Program-made: the position numbers and the translations under genes | Notes under the pieces: model-generated | Database searches by the model: none | The model's input: only the letters and a program-made list of their open reading frames with translations | What the model was told of the DNA's origin: nothing | Origin: Streptomyces sp. TLI_053 | GTDB taxonomy: Bacteria > Actinomycetota > Actinomycetes > Streptomycetales > Streptomycetaceae | Direction of reading: 5' to 3' | Length of the DNA: 64,000 bases | Assembly (NCBI RefSeq): GCF_900105395.1 | Contig: NZ_LT629775.1 | Coordinates: 7,653,501 to 7,717,500 of the forward strand | Part shown: one piece after another, positions 14,996 to 23,894 of the stretch | Position numbering within the stretch: position 1 is the first letter of the stretch | Layout: each line of letters begins with the position of its first letter

Positions 14996-17263
14996 ATGAC
15001 CACCCAGGCACCCGCCTCCACCGAGGTGGAACTCCGGATCGGCGGCATGACCTGCGCCTCGTGCGCCGCCCGGATCGAGAAGAAGCTCAACCGGATGGAC
15101 GGGGTCGAGGCCACCGTCAACTACGCCACCGAGAAGGCCAGGGTCGTGTTCGGGCCGGACGTGAGCGTGGCCGACCTCGTCGCCACCGTCGAGGCCACCG
15201 GCTACACCGCCGCCCCGCCCCGGACGGACGCCGCCGCCCCCGCCGCAGGCCCGGCGGTCCCGGGCGGCGACCCCGCCGGAGAGCCCGCCGACGACCTCGC
15301 CCCGCTGCGGCAGCGGCTGATCACCGCGGTCGTGCTGGCCGTCCCGGTCGTCGCCATGGCGATGGTCCCCGCCCTCCAGTTCGACAACTGGCAGTGGCTC
15401 TCGCTCACCCTCGCCGCGCCCGTCGTCACCTACGCCGCCTGGCCGTTCCACCGGGCCGCCTGGACCAACCTCAAGCACGGCGCCGCGACCATGGACACCC
15501 TGGTCTCGCTCGGCACCGGCGCCGCGTTCCTCTGGTCCCTGTGGGCGCTGTTCCTCGGCCACGCGGGCATGCCCGGCATGCGGCACGGCTTCGAGTTCAC
15601 CGTCGCCCGGGGCGACGGCTCGTCCAGCATCTACCTGGAGGCCGCCGCCGGGGTCACCGCCTTCATCCTGGCCGGCCGCTACCTGGAGGCCCGCTCCAAG
15701 CGGCGTGCCGGGGCCGCGCTGCACGCCCTGCTGGAGCTCGGCGCCAAGGACGTCGCCGTGCTGCGCGACGGCCGCGAGGTCCGGGTGCCGGTCGACCTGC
15801 TGGCCGTCGGCGACCGGTTCGTGGTCCGCCCGGGGGAGAAGATCGCCACCGACGGGGTGGTGGTCGAGGGCGCCTCCGCCGTCGACGCCTCGATGCTGAC
15901 CGGCGAGTCCGTACCCGTCGAGGTCGCCGTCGGCGACACCGTCACCGGCGCCACCGTGAACGCCGGCGGCCGGCTCGTGGTGGAGGCCGCCCGGGTCGGC
16001 GCGGACACCCGGCTCGCCCGGATGGCCCGGCTGGTCGAGGACGCCCAGAACGGCAAGGCCGCCGCCCAGCGGCTCGCCGACCGGATCTCCGCCGTCTTCG
16101 TCCCGATCGTGATCACTCTGGCCCTCGCCACCCTCGGCTACTGGCTCGTCACCGGGGAGGGATGGACGGCCGCCTTCACCGCCGCGGTGGCGGTGCTGAT
16201 CATCGCCTGCCCGTGCGCCCTGGGCCTGGCCACCCCGACCGCCCTGATGGTCGGCACCGGCCGCGGCGCCCAGCTCGGCATCCTCATCAAGGGCCCCGAG
16301 GTCCTGGAGAACACCCGCCGGGTCGACACCGTCGTCCTCGACAAGACCGGCACCGTCACCACCGGCCGGATGACCCTGCTCGCCGTCCGCACCACCGGGG
16401 ACACCACCGAGGACGAGGTCCTGCGCCTGGCCGGCGCCCTGGAACACGCCTCCGAACACCCCGTCGCCACCGCGATCGCCGGCGCCGCCGCCGAACGCCT
16501 CAGCACCCTGCCCCCCGTCCAGGACTTCGAGAACGTCCCCGGCCTCGGCGTCCAGGGAATCGTGGACGGCCACGCGGTGGTCGCCGGACGCGAGGCCCTG
16601 CTCGCCGAGTGGGCGCAGCACCTGCCGGCGGAGCTGGCGGAGGCCAAGCGGGCCGCCGAGGCCGCCGGACGGACCGCCGTCGCGGTCGGCTGGGACGGCG
16701 CCGCCCGCGCCGTGCTGGAGGTCGCCGACGCCGTGAAGCCCACCAGCGCCGAGGCCGTCGCCGCACTGCGCGCCCTCGGCCTGCGCCCGGTCCTGCTCAC
16801 CGGCGACAACCGCGCCGTCGCCCGGGCCGTCGCCGCCGAGGTCGGCATCCCCGCCGAGGACGTTCACGCCGAGGTACTGCCCGAGGACAAGGTGGCGGTG
16901 GTCGAGCGGCTGCAGAGCGAGGGCCGGGTCGTCGCGATGGTCGGGGACGGTGTCAACGACGCCGCCGCCCTCGCGCAGGCCGACCTCGGCCTCGCCATGG
17001 GCACCGGCACCGACGCCGCCATCGAGGCGAGCGACCTCACCCTGGTCCGCGGCGACCTGCGCTCCGCCGCCGACGCCATCCGCCTCTCCCGCAGGACCCT
17101 CGCCACCATCAAGGGCAACCTCTTCTGGGCCTTCGGCTACAACGTCGCCGCCATACCCCTCGCCGCCGCCGGACTCCTCAACCCGATGATCGCCGGCGCC
17201 GCGATGGCCTTCTCCTCGGTGTTCGTGGTCGGCAACAGCCTCCGGCTCCGCACCTTCCGCTGA
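14996..17263 (+). CDS. copA: Copper-exporting P1B-type ATPase CopA
   Basis: This is a 755-residue membrane pump that exports Cu(I) at the expense of ATP. There is one N-terminal HMA domain with GMTCASC (Cys20, Cys23). The membrane CPC motif is at 405-407 (IACPCALGLATPTAL), the phosphorylated Asp449 in DKTGT, an HP motif in EHASEHPVAT, and the hinge GDGVNDA at 650. The C-terminal helices carry YNVAAIPLAA and MAFSSVFVVGNSLRL, the Cu-specific polar residues of helices 7 and 8. The ATG has GAGGAG five bases upstream. Upstream CsoR-like boxes point to copper-dependent derepression. Confidence 0.95.
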   Translation: MTTQAPASTEVELRIGGMTCASCAARIEKKLNRMDGVEATVNYATEKARVVFGPDVSVADLVATVEATGYTAAPPRTDAAAPAAGPAVPGGDPAGEPADDLAPLRQRLITAVVLAVPVVAMAMVPALQFDNWQWLSLTLAAPVVTYAAWPFHRAAWTNLKHGAATMDTLVSLGTGAAFLWSLWALFLGHAGMPGMRHGFEFTVARGDGSSSIYLEAAAGVTAFILAGRYLEARSKRRAGAALHALLELGAKDVAVLRDGREVRVPVDLLAVGDRFVVRPGEKIATDGVVVEGASAVDASMLTGESVPVEVAVGDTVTGATVNAGGRLVVEAARVGADTRLARMARLVEDAQNGKAAAQRLADRISAVFVPIVITLALATLGYWLVTGEGWTAAFTAAVAVLIIACPCALGLATPTALMVGTGRGAQLGILIKGPEVLENTRRVDTVVLDKTGTVTTGRMTLLAVRTTGDTTEDEVLRLAGALEHASEHPVATAIAGAAAERLSTLPPVQDFENVPGLGVQGIVDGHAVVAGREALLAEWAQHLPAELAEAKRAAEAAGRTAVAVGWDGAARAVLEVADAVKPTSAEAVAALRALGLRPVLLTGDNRAVARAVAAEVGIPAEDVHAEVLPEDKVAVVERLQSEGRVVAMVGDGVNDAAALAQADLGLAMGTGTDAAIEASDLTLVRGDLRSAADAIRLSRRTLATIKGNLFWAFGYNVAAIPLAAAGLLNPMIAGAAMAFSSVFVVGNSLRLRTFR

Positions 17264-17293
17264 GCGCCCCGGCCGGCGCCCGGCCGCCCGGGG

Positions 17294-17320
17294 GCCCCGG
17301 AACCGTCCCGGTTCCGGGGC
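17294..17320. terminator. Hairpin terminator after copA
   Basis: Arms GCCCCGGAACCG and CGGTTCCGGGGC (12 bp) with a 3-nt loop lie 31 bases past the copA stop. Confidence 0.78.
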
Positions 17321-17478
17321 TCCGGCGCGTCCGCGCTCCCGGCACCGGGCGCTGATCCGATGAGGCGACATCACCGAGGCGTTCCCCGAGGTCAGCGACC
17401 CGGTCGCATAGCCTGTCGCCCTGCCGTCGGCCGGGCGGCTCGGGGACCTGTTCCGCGGACGTGGACAAGGGGTGCAAG

Positions 17479-19437
17479 GTGGCTTCCTCGGCAACGAACG
17501 GCTCCGTCGGACGCGGGTCACGCTTCCGCGCCTGGCTGCTGGAGGGCCTGTCCGACCGGGCCAAGCAGCACCCCGGCCCGCACGCCCAGGCCCCCGCCGA
17601 ACAGGCCCGCCCCTGGTGGCGGGTGATGTGCCTGACCGGCCTCGACTACTTCTCCACCCTGGGCTACCAGCCCGGCATCGCCGCCCTGGCGGCCGGTCTG
17701 CTCTCCCCGGTGGCGACCGTCGTCCTCGTCGTCGTCACCCTCTGCGGCGCCCTGCCCGTCTACCGCCGGGTGGCCCGGGAGAGCCCGCACGGCGAGGGAT
17801 CGATCGCGATGCTGGAACGCCTGCTGTCGTTCTGGCAGGGCAAACTGTTCGTCCTCGCGCTGCTCGGCTTCGCGGCCACGGACTTCATGATCACCATCAC
17901 CCTGTCGGCCGCCGACGCCACCGCCCACCTGGTCGAGAACCCGCATCTGCACAGCGCCCTGACCGGCAAGCAGGTCCTCATCACCCTGGTGATGATCGCG
18001 CTGCTCGGCGGGGTCTTCCTCAAGGGCTTCAGCGAGGCGATCGGGCTGGCCGTCGTCCTGGTCGCGATCTACCTCGGGCTCAACGTGGTCGTCGTCGTGA
18101 ACGGCTTCTACCACGTGCTCAGCTCCCCGGGAGTGGTGAGCGACTGGGCGGACGCGCTCACCGCGGAGCACGGCAACGTCGTCGCCATGATCGGCGTCGC
18201 CCTGGTGACCTTCCCCAAACTCGCCCTCGGCCTCTCCGGCTTCGAGACCGGCGTCGCCGTCATGCCGCACATCGAGGGCGACCCGGACGACACCGAGGAG
18301 AAGCCCACCGGCCGGATCCGCGGCGCCCGCAAGCTGCTCACCACCGCCGCGCTGATCATGAGCGTGTTCCTGATCACCACCAGTTTCATCACCACCCTGC
18401 TGATCCCGAAGGAAGCCTTCGAGAAGGGCGGGGAGGCCAACGGGCGCGCGCTCGCCTACCTGGCCCACGAGTACCTCGGCAACACCTTCGGCAGCGTCTA
18501 CGACCTGTCCACCATCGCGATCCTCTGGTTCGCCGGAGCCTCCGCCATGGCCGGCATGCTCAACCTGCTGCCCCGCTACCTGCCCCGCTACGGCATGGCG
18601 CCGCACTGGGCGAAGGCGGTCCGGCCGATGGTCATCGTGCTCACCCTGATCGCCTTCCTGGTCACCTGGCTCTTCGACGCCAGCGTGGACGCCCAGGGCG
18701 GCGCCTACGCCACCGGTGTCCTGGTGCTGATCAGCTCCGCCGCGATCGCCGTCACCATCGCCGCCCGCGCCGCCCGCCAGACCGGCTGGACCATCGGCTT
18801 CGCGATCATCGCGGCCGTCTTCCTCTACACCACGGCCCTCAACATCGCCGAACGCCCCGACGGCGTGAAGATCGGCGCCTGCTTCATCGCGGCCATCGTG
18901 ATCGTCTCCCTGCTCTCCCGGCTCAAGCGCGCCTTCGAACTCCGGGTCACCGACATCGTCTTCGACGAGGCCGCCGAGCGCTTCGTGCGCGACTACACCC
19001 ACCGGCCGCTGCGCCTGATCGCCAACGAGCCGAACAGCCGCGACCTCGTCGAGTACCAGGAGAAGAAGCGCCAGATCCGCGCGGACAACGACATCCCGGT
19101 CGAGGACGACCTGGTCTTCGTCGAGGTGACGGTCAAGGACCCCTCGGAGTTCGAGGCGGTGCTCACCGTGCACGGCGAGGTGCTGCACGACCGCTACCGG
19201 GTGCTCACGCTGGAGAGCTCCAGCGTCCCCAACGCGTTGGCCGCGCTGCTGCTCACGGTCCGGGACCGCACCGGGCAGCAGCCGCACATCTACTTCGAGT
19301 GGACGGAGGGCAATCCGTTCGCGCAGTTCCTGCGGTTCTTCCTGTTCGGGCAGGGCGAGGTCGCGCCGGTGACCCGCGAGGTGCTGCGGGAGGCGGAGCC
19401 GGACCGTACGCTGCGGCCGCGCGTCCACGTGGGCTGA
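17479..19437 (+). CDS. APC-family permease with long cytoplasmic C-terminus
   Basis: This is a 652-residue transporter with about twelve hydrophobic helices across residues 55-500, in the amino acid-polyamine-organocation superfamily (DYFSTLGYQPGIAALAAGL, then TFPKLALGLSGFETGVAVMP). The last 150 residues are hydrophilic (from FELRVTDIVFDEAAERF) and probably cytoplasmic, as in the large KUP/APC-like actinobacterial permeases. Substrate unknown; amino acid or cation. GTG at 17479 is chosen for the AAGGGG six bases upstream, rather than the in-frame GTG at 17461. It lies downstream of copA but beyond its terminator. Confidence 0.82.
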   Translation: MASSATNGSVGRGSRFRAWLLEGLSDRAKQHPGPHAQAPAEQARPWWRVMCLTGLDYFSTLGYQPGIAALAAGLLSPVATVVLVVVTLCGALPVYRRVARESPHGEGSIAMLERLLSFWQGKLFVLALLGFAATDFMITITLSAADATAHLVENPHLHSALTGKQVLITLVMIALLGGVFLKGFSEAIGLAVVLVAIYLGLNVVVVVNGFYHVLSSPGVVSDWADALTAEHGNVVAMIGVALVTFPKLALGLSGFETGVAVMPHIEGDPDDTEEKPTGRIRGARKLLTTAALIMSVFLITTSFITTLLIPKEAFEKGGEANGRALAYLAHEYLGNTFGSVYDLSTIAILWFAGASAMAGMLNLLPRYLPRYGMAPHWAKAVRPMVIVLTLIAFLVTWLFDASVDAQGGAYATGVLVLISSAAIAVTIAARAARQTGWTIGFAIIAAVFLYTTALNIAERPDGVKIGACFIAAIVIVSLLSRLKRAFELRVTDIVFDEAAERFVRDYTHRPLRLIANEPNSRDLVEYQEKKRQIRADNDIPVEDDLVFVEVTVKDPSEFEAVLTVHGEVLHDRYRVLTLESSSVPNALAALLLTVRDRTGQQPHIYFEWTEGNPFAQFLRFFLFGQGEVAPVTREVLREAEPDRTLRPRVHVG

Positions 19438-19448
19438 GGTGCGAAGGG

Positions 19449-19499
19449 GGGAACCGGGGAGGTACGGGAACCGGGGAAGTACGGGAACCGGGGAGGTGC
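19449..19499. repeat. Three tandem 17-bp repeats
   Basis: The unit GGGAACCGGGGAGGTAC is repeated three times with single-base changes, in the 150 bases between the APC permease and the M64 peptidase. Each unit contains a GGGGAGG-like purine run. Confidence 0.8.
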
Positions 19500-19587
19500 G
19501 GGGCCTGTGCCAATGGGTTGTCAGGTGCATAGCATGGCAGCGCAGTCCGTCGGCCCCGGCCCGCCAGCCCGAAGAGGAGCAACTTCC

Positions 19588-20976
19588 GTGCGCAATCGCA
19601 GGTTCGGCTCGATCGTCCTGACCGGTGCCCTGGCCCTCGCCGCCCTCGGCACCGCCCCGGCGGCGGTCGCCGGTCCGGTCGCCCCCGCGGGGCCGGCCGC
19701 CGTCGAGGGCCCGGTCGTCGTCGGGGGTCCGGCCGCCGTCGAGGGCCCGTCGGTGGCCGCGGCCACGGACGGCTCCCGGCACCGGGTCGAGGTCTTCGCC
19801 GAGGACGGCTCGATCGGACGGGCCACCGTGCCCGCCGCCTCCCCGTACCTGACCGGCGACCGCCCCGGCCTCGCCCCCGCCGCCGGGGACGGCGAGGTCA
19901 CCCCGATCCTGCGCAGCGGCGACAGCGCGGCCAAGGTCGACGTCGTGGTCATCGGCGACGGCTACACCGCCGCCGAGCAGGAGAAGTTCCGCGCCGACGC
20001 CACCGCCAAGTGGCAGGAGCTCAGCGCCGTCGAGCCCTACGCCGCCTACCGGAACCTGTTCAACGTCTGGGCCGTCGCCACCGTCTCCGCCGAGTCCGGC
20101 ATCACCGGCGACCCGGACCGCGCCACCGTCCGCAACACCGCGCTCGGCTCCTACTTCTGGTGCGAGGACATCGAACGGCTGCTGTGCGTCGACACCAAGG
20201 CCGTCGAGACCTACGCCGTCAAGGCCCCGCAGGCCGACCTGGTGCTCGTCGTCGCCAACACCGCCAAGTACGGCGGGGCCGGCTACAACGTCGCCTCCCC
20301 GCTCGGCTACGACGGCATCGCCACCGTCGCGGGCGGCAACCCGAAGGCCGGGCAGATCGCCGTGCACGAGACCGGCCACTCGCTCGGCAAGCTCGCCGAC
20401 GAGTACTTCTACGACGGCTCCGACACCTACCCGGCCGAGGAGGGCGAACCGGCCGAGCCCAACATCAGCATGTACACCGCCGACCGGCTCACCCACGACC
20501 GCGCCAAGTGGTACCGCTGGATCGGCCGGACCTCGCCCGACGGGGGCGTGGTCGGCAGCTACGAGGGTGGCGGCTACTACCCCAAGGGGCTGTACCGGCC
20601 CACCGAGAACTCGATCATGCGTTCGCTCGGCCGGGAGTTCAACCTGCCCGGACGGGAGGCGATGATCGCTGGGTTCTACCGCCACGCCGTCCCGCTCACC
20701 AGCCCCACCCCGGCCGGCACCCCGCTCACCCGGTCCGACCGCCTCACCGTCGGCCTCCCGGTGGCCGGCACCAACCTCAGCTGGTCCCTGGACGGCCGCA
20801 CCCTGCCGCAGCTGCGCGGCCGGACCACCGTCGACCTGCGCACCGTCCCGCTCCCCGGCCCGCGCGGCCGGACCCACACCCTGACCGCCACCGCCACCGA
20901 CCCCACCCCCGCCGTCCTCGACCCGGCCCTCCGGGCCGCCCTGACGGCCTCGCTCTCCTGGCCCGTCACCCGCTGA
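19588..20976 (+). CDS. Secreted M64-family metallopeptidase
   Basis: This is a 462-residue exported protein. Residues 1-28 form a Sec signal (RNRR, hydrophobic core, cleavage near AVA-GP), followed by an Ala/Pro/Gly/Val-rich spacer. VDVVVIGDGYTAAEQEKF at about 113-130 and the zinc motif HETGHSLGKLADEY (His260, Glu261, His264, Asp271) define the IgA-peptidase-like M64 family. The C-terminal 100 residues are a beta-rich appendage. The GTG start has AGGAG eight bases upstream. It likely degrades host or environmental protein outside the cell; IgA specificity is not implied. Confidence 0.88.
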   Translation: MRNRRFGSIVLTGALALAALGTAPAAVAGPVAPAGPAAVEGPVVVGGPAAVEGPSVAAATDGSRHRVEVFAEDGSIGRATVPAASPYLTGDRPGLAPAAGDGEVTPILRSGDSAAKVDVVVIGDGYTAAEQEKFRADATAKWQELSAVEPYAAYRNLFNVWAVATVSAESGITGDPDRATVRNTALGSYFWCEDIERLLCVDTKAVETYAVKAPQADLVLVVANTAKYGGAGYNVASPLGYDGIATVAGGNPKAGQIAVHETGHSLGKLADEYFYDGSDTYPAEEGEPAEPNISMYTADRLTHDRAKWYRWIGRTSPDGGVVGSYEGGGYYPKGLYRPTENSIMRSLGREFNLPGREAMIAGFYRHAVPLTSPTPAGTPLTRSDRLTVGLPVAGTNLSWSLDGRTLPQLRGRTTVDLRTVPLPGPRGRTHTLTATATDPTPAVLDPALRAALTASLSWPVTR

Positions 20977-21072
20977 CCGGGGCCGGCCGAGTCGCCTTGA
21001 CCGCCGCCCCGCACGGGAAGCCGGACCGGCCGACTTCCCGCGCGGGTCTTCCGCGAACTCGCCGACGAGGCG

Positions 21073-21546
21073 GTGTTCTGCGATTTCGACCTGTTGCTCA
21101 CCCCGGACGCCTGGCCGGCGCTCACCGCGCTGGCCGGGCTGCACGGCGACCGCCAGGTCCACCTGCTCGTGCTGGAGGCGGGCGGCCTCGCCTTCCCCGC
21201 ACTGTCGCTCTCCGTCGGGGCCACGCCGGACGACTACTGGGCCGAGGTCGGTTTCGGCCCGGGCAGGGAGCCTCTGGAGTCGATCACCGTCGCGGCGCGG
21301 ACCGTCGCACTGACTGGTCCCTCCGGCCGTTGGGGCTGCTGGGGCGAACGGGATCCGGAGGTCGCCGTCGTCCGGGGCTTCCCCGACGAGGGCGCGAGGC
21401 ACGATTGGCGCACCAGGTACGGGCCGTGCGCCGACGCAGCCGGAGTGCTGGCGGAATGGCTGCCGCAGGTCTTCCGCGACCGGACCGTCCCGGATTCCTA
21501 TGTGGCCGAACTGACCGCCAACTACAGCGCGGCGCAGAGGACGTAG
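21073..21546 (+). CDS. Conserved hypothetical protein, possibly 5'-truncated
   Basis: This is an open frame of 157 codons from a GTG that lacks a convincing ribosome site. The frame stays open and protein-like for about 24 codons further upstream (ending VFRELADEA) but contains no ATG, GTG or TTG. The true N-terminus may therefore be lost or use a rare start. No signal peptide or membrane helix; Trp- and Asp-rich. No family recognised. The stop is TAG. The following 245 bases hold no gene I can support. Confidence 0.5.
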   Translation: MFCDFDLLLTPDAWPALTALAGLHGDRQVHLLVLEAGGLAFPALSLSVGATPDDYWAEVGFGPGREPLESITVAARTVALTGPSGRWGCWGERDPEVAVVRGFPDEGARHDWRTRYGPCADAAGVLAEWLPQVFRDRTVPDSYVAELTANYSAAQRT

Positions 21547-21791
21547 GAACCGTCCGGTCGACCGTGCGACTCCCGCCCGATCTGGTTCCCGGGGCGGGTC
21601 GACGGTTGCTCGTCGTCCTTGCAGTCGGCCACCCGGGGGCCCGCCGCAGGAGTCACCTCGCGCGGCAGGGAAGGAGGATCCGGGGCGATCCGGGCAGGGC
21701 CCCGCAGGGCCCGGGCCGGCCGCCGGTCTGCGGACCGCATCTGCGAGAGTGGACGGAGGGAGATCGGCGGACGACAGGGGCGGGAGGGCCG

Positions 21792-22106
21792 ATGACGCTG
21801 CCGAGGAAGGGCGCCCGGACCGTCACGGTCGACCGGGTGGTGTACCGGTGGACCGTCAGGCGTCGTCCCACCTATGGCCAGGGGCTCGGCCAGTCCCCGC
21901 TGACGGTCGCCGTCGAGCAGGCCGGGGCGCCGGGTTCGGTGCTCGTCGTCCGGCTCCCGGGGGCGCATCCGGGCAACTGGCTCGGTCTGCCGGCCGCCGT
22001 CGCCACACCCGCGAGCGTGGCGCTCGCGGTGCACGAAGCGCGGGAGCAGGGCTGGCGGCCGGGGAGTCCGGGCGGTCCGTTCCGGCTGGACCTGGTCCAG
22101 CGGTAG
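21792..22106 (+). CDS. Conserved hypothetical protein (104 aa)
   Basis: This is a small soluble protein starting MTLPRKGARTVTVDRVVYRW, with GGAGG four bases before the ATG. VVRLPGAHPGNWLGLPAA and a closing AREQGWRPGSPGGPFRLDL resemble short actinobacterial proteins of unknown function that often stand next to SUKH/immunity-like genes. Its stop (TAG) is four bases from the convergent GNAT stop, so the two gene ends are tightly packed. Confidence 0.72.
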   Translation: MTLPRKGARTVTVDRVVYRWTVRRRPTYGQGLGQSPLTVAVEQAGAPGSVLVVRLPGAHPGNWLGLPAAVATPASVALAVHEAREQGWRPGSPGGPFRLDLVQR

Positions 22107-22110
22107 GCCG

Positions 22111-22992
22111 TCAACAGGCCGTGAGTACAGCCTCCTCGTAACCGGTCACGGTGGTGAAGCCCAGGCGCCGGTAGAGGGCGAGGGCGGTGGGGTGGTCGGC
22201 CCGGACGTTCAGACCGATGTGGTCGACGCTGTCCGCCAGGACCTCGCAGAGCCGCGCGGTGCAGGCCGCCGCGAGCCCCCGTCCCCGGGCCTCCGGGTGG
22301 GTGGTGACGTTACCGATCACCGCGACCCGTCGGGCGGCCGAGTGGACGTGCACACCGGCCGTCGCGAGCAGCCGGCCACCGGCGTCCCGGACCCCGACGT
22401 AAGGGCCGGTGGTCAGCATCCGCTCGTCGAACCAGTTGCCCGGGTAGCCGGCGGCGAACAGCGCGCGCAGCTCGGTGAGGTCCGCCGCACCGAGCCGGAC
22501 CACCGGTCCTGGCCCGTCCGGTGCCCCACCCAGGTGCGGTGCGAGGGCGGCGGGTTCGGTCAGCGCCATCCGCAGCATCGCCGTACGGTGCTCGGCGCGG
22601 TAGTGGGGCGCGAGGGCGTCCACCCCGCCCTCGGTGAGGTGGGCGAGCAGTCGGCGCGGCAGTACGGGGCGCATCGCGTCCAGCAGGCCGGCCAGGCCGT
22701 CGGCCTGCGCGGGCCGGGCGAGGCCGAGCAGGGTGGGGACGTCCCCGACCGCGTACAGCAGCGCCACCGGGCCGTCCGCCGATGCCGTGTACCAGGTGGT
22801 GTGGGACCAGAACGGTTCGTCCAGGTCGCCGAGTTCGAAGAGGTGGAGCTCCGGGTCCCGCCCGAACCGCTCGGCGAGCGCCGCCCGGTCGTGCAGGCTG
22901 GTCAGCGGCGCGGGCGGTGCGGCGGGTGCGGCGGGTGCTGTGGAGGAAGCGGGGTCGGCGGGGGTGCGGGTGGAAGGCGGGGGCGTGGGCAC
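22111..22992 (-). CDS. GNAT family N-acetyltransferase
   Basis: This is a 293-residue cytoplasmic protein. The first 30 residues are low-complexity Pro/Ala/Ser. The C-terminal half has the acetyl-CoA loop THPEARGRGLAAACT at about 233-247 and ends LYRRLGFTTVTGYEEAVL, as in FR47-like GNATs. The N-terminal half is a second, degenerate GNAT-like region. The start is GTG at 22992; a later start would remove the low-complexity arm. It lies nine bases downstream of the AraC regulator and is probably co-transcribed with it. Confidence 0.8.
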   Translation of the reverse strand: MPTPPPSTRTPADPASSTAPAAPAAPPAPLTSLHDRAALAERFGRDPELHLFELGDLDEPFWSHTTWYTASADGPVALLYAVGDVPTLLGLARPAQADGLAGLLDAMRPVLPRRLLAHLTEGGVDALAPHYRAEHRTAMLRMALTEPAALAPHLGGAPDGPGPVVRLGAADLTELRALFAAGYPGNWFDERMLTTGPYVGVRDAGGRLLATAGVHVHSAARRVAVIGNVTTHPEARGRGLAAACTARLCEVLADSVDHIGLNVRADHPTALALYRRLGFTTVTGYEEAVLTAC

Positions 22993-23001
22993 CCGCTGAG
23001 C

Positions 23002-23853
23002 CTACGCGCGCTCCGTGGCGACCGCCCCGCCGGACCCGGCCGGGCGCGGACCCAGCAGGGCCCGGAGCCGGCCGGGCGGCATTCCGGCCGCCCGGTGCAC
23101 CACCCGGGTCAGATGCGCCTGGTCGCTGAATCCCAACTCCTGTGCCAGCAGAGCGAGCCGGGTCTCGCCCTCGGTCAGCCGCTCCAGGGCCAGCGTGACC
23201 CGCAGCCGGTTGCGGTAGCTGGCGAGACCCTCGCCGGTGGCGGCCCGGAAGATCCGGCTCAGGTGGTGCGGCGAGCAGCCGACCGCCCTGCCCAGCTCCT
23301 CCAGCCCGAGCCCGAGGTCCGCCGCGAGCGCGGCCCGCGCGGCATCCACCAGCCGACGGCGTGCCGCGTCCCGGACCGGCCGGCCGCTCGCCACCCTCGC
23401 CGGTGCCAGTGCCGTCAGCACCTCGCCGGCCAAGGCGACCGCGCGCTCGGCGAGTTCGAACGAGTCCGCGCCGCCGCGCGCCCGGACGACCAGCATCCGG
23501 TGCGCCAGCGCCATGCGCGGAGTGGTGAACACCAGCCCCTGCGGCACCTCCGGATCGCCGCCCAGCAGTTCGGCGGTCCGCGGCTCGGAGAGCACCAGCT
23601 CGGTGTAGAGGTCGCCGCCGCACGGATGCGCGAACTGCTGCTCGCAGCCGATCCGTTCGACGTACACGCAGGCCGGGTCCAGTACCTGGTCGACCCCGTC
23701 GATCCGCCCCCGGAACATTCCCCGCCGCAGCATCACCAACCCGAACACCGGGGCCGGCCGCAACTCCGTCCAGCCGTCCGGCGGGTCCTGGCACGACACG
23801 TCGGAGACACACAGGTCGTCCCCGCTCAACAGGGACGCACGTTCGACCGCCAT
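23002..23853 (-). CDS. AraC-family transcriptional regulator
   Basis: This is a 283-residue regulator. Residues 10-150 form a beta-rich sensing domain. The C-terminal 100 residues hold two helix-turn-helix units, LEELGRAVGCSPHHLSRIFR and LLAQELGFSDQAHLTRVV, followed by the usual GMPPGRLRALL. It is the middle gene of a leftward group (24725 to 22111). The targets probably include its own operon, though no operator stands out. Confidence 0.87.
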   Translation of the reverse strand: MAVERASLLSGDDLCVSDVSCQDPPDGWTELRPAPVFGLVMLRRGMFRGRIDGVDQVLDPACVYVERIGCEQQFAHPCGGDLYTELVLSEPRTAELLGGDPEVPQGLVFTTPRMALAHRMLVVRARGGADSFELAERAVALAGEVLTALAPARVASGRPVRDAARRRLVDAARAALAADLGLGLEELGRAVGCSPHHLSRIFRAATGEGLASYRNRLRVTLALERLTEGETRLALLAQELGFSDQAHLTRVVHRAAGMPPGRLRALLGPRPAGSGGAVATERA

Positions 23854-23894
23854 GCCCGCACCCTACTCGCGGGGCCGCCCGCTGTCGCCGCCCG

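Noticed and set aside
17461..17478. GTG at 17461 as the start of the APC permease
   Set aside because: The purine-rich AAGGGG lies downstream of it, correctly placed for GTG 17479.
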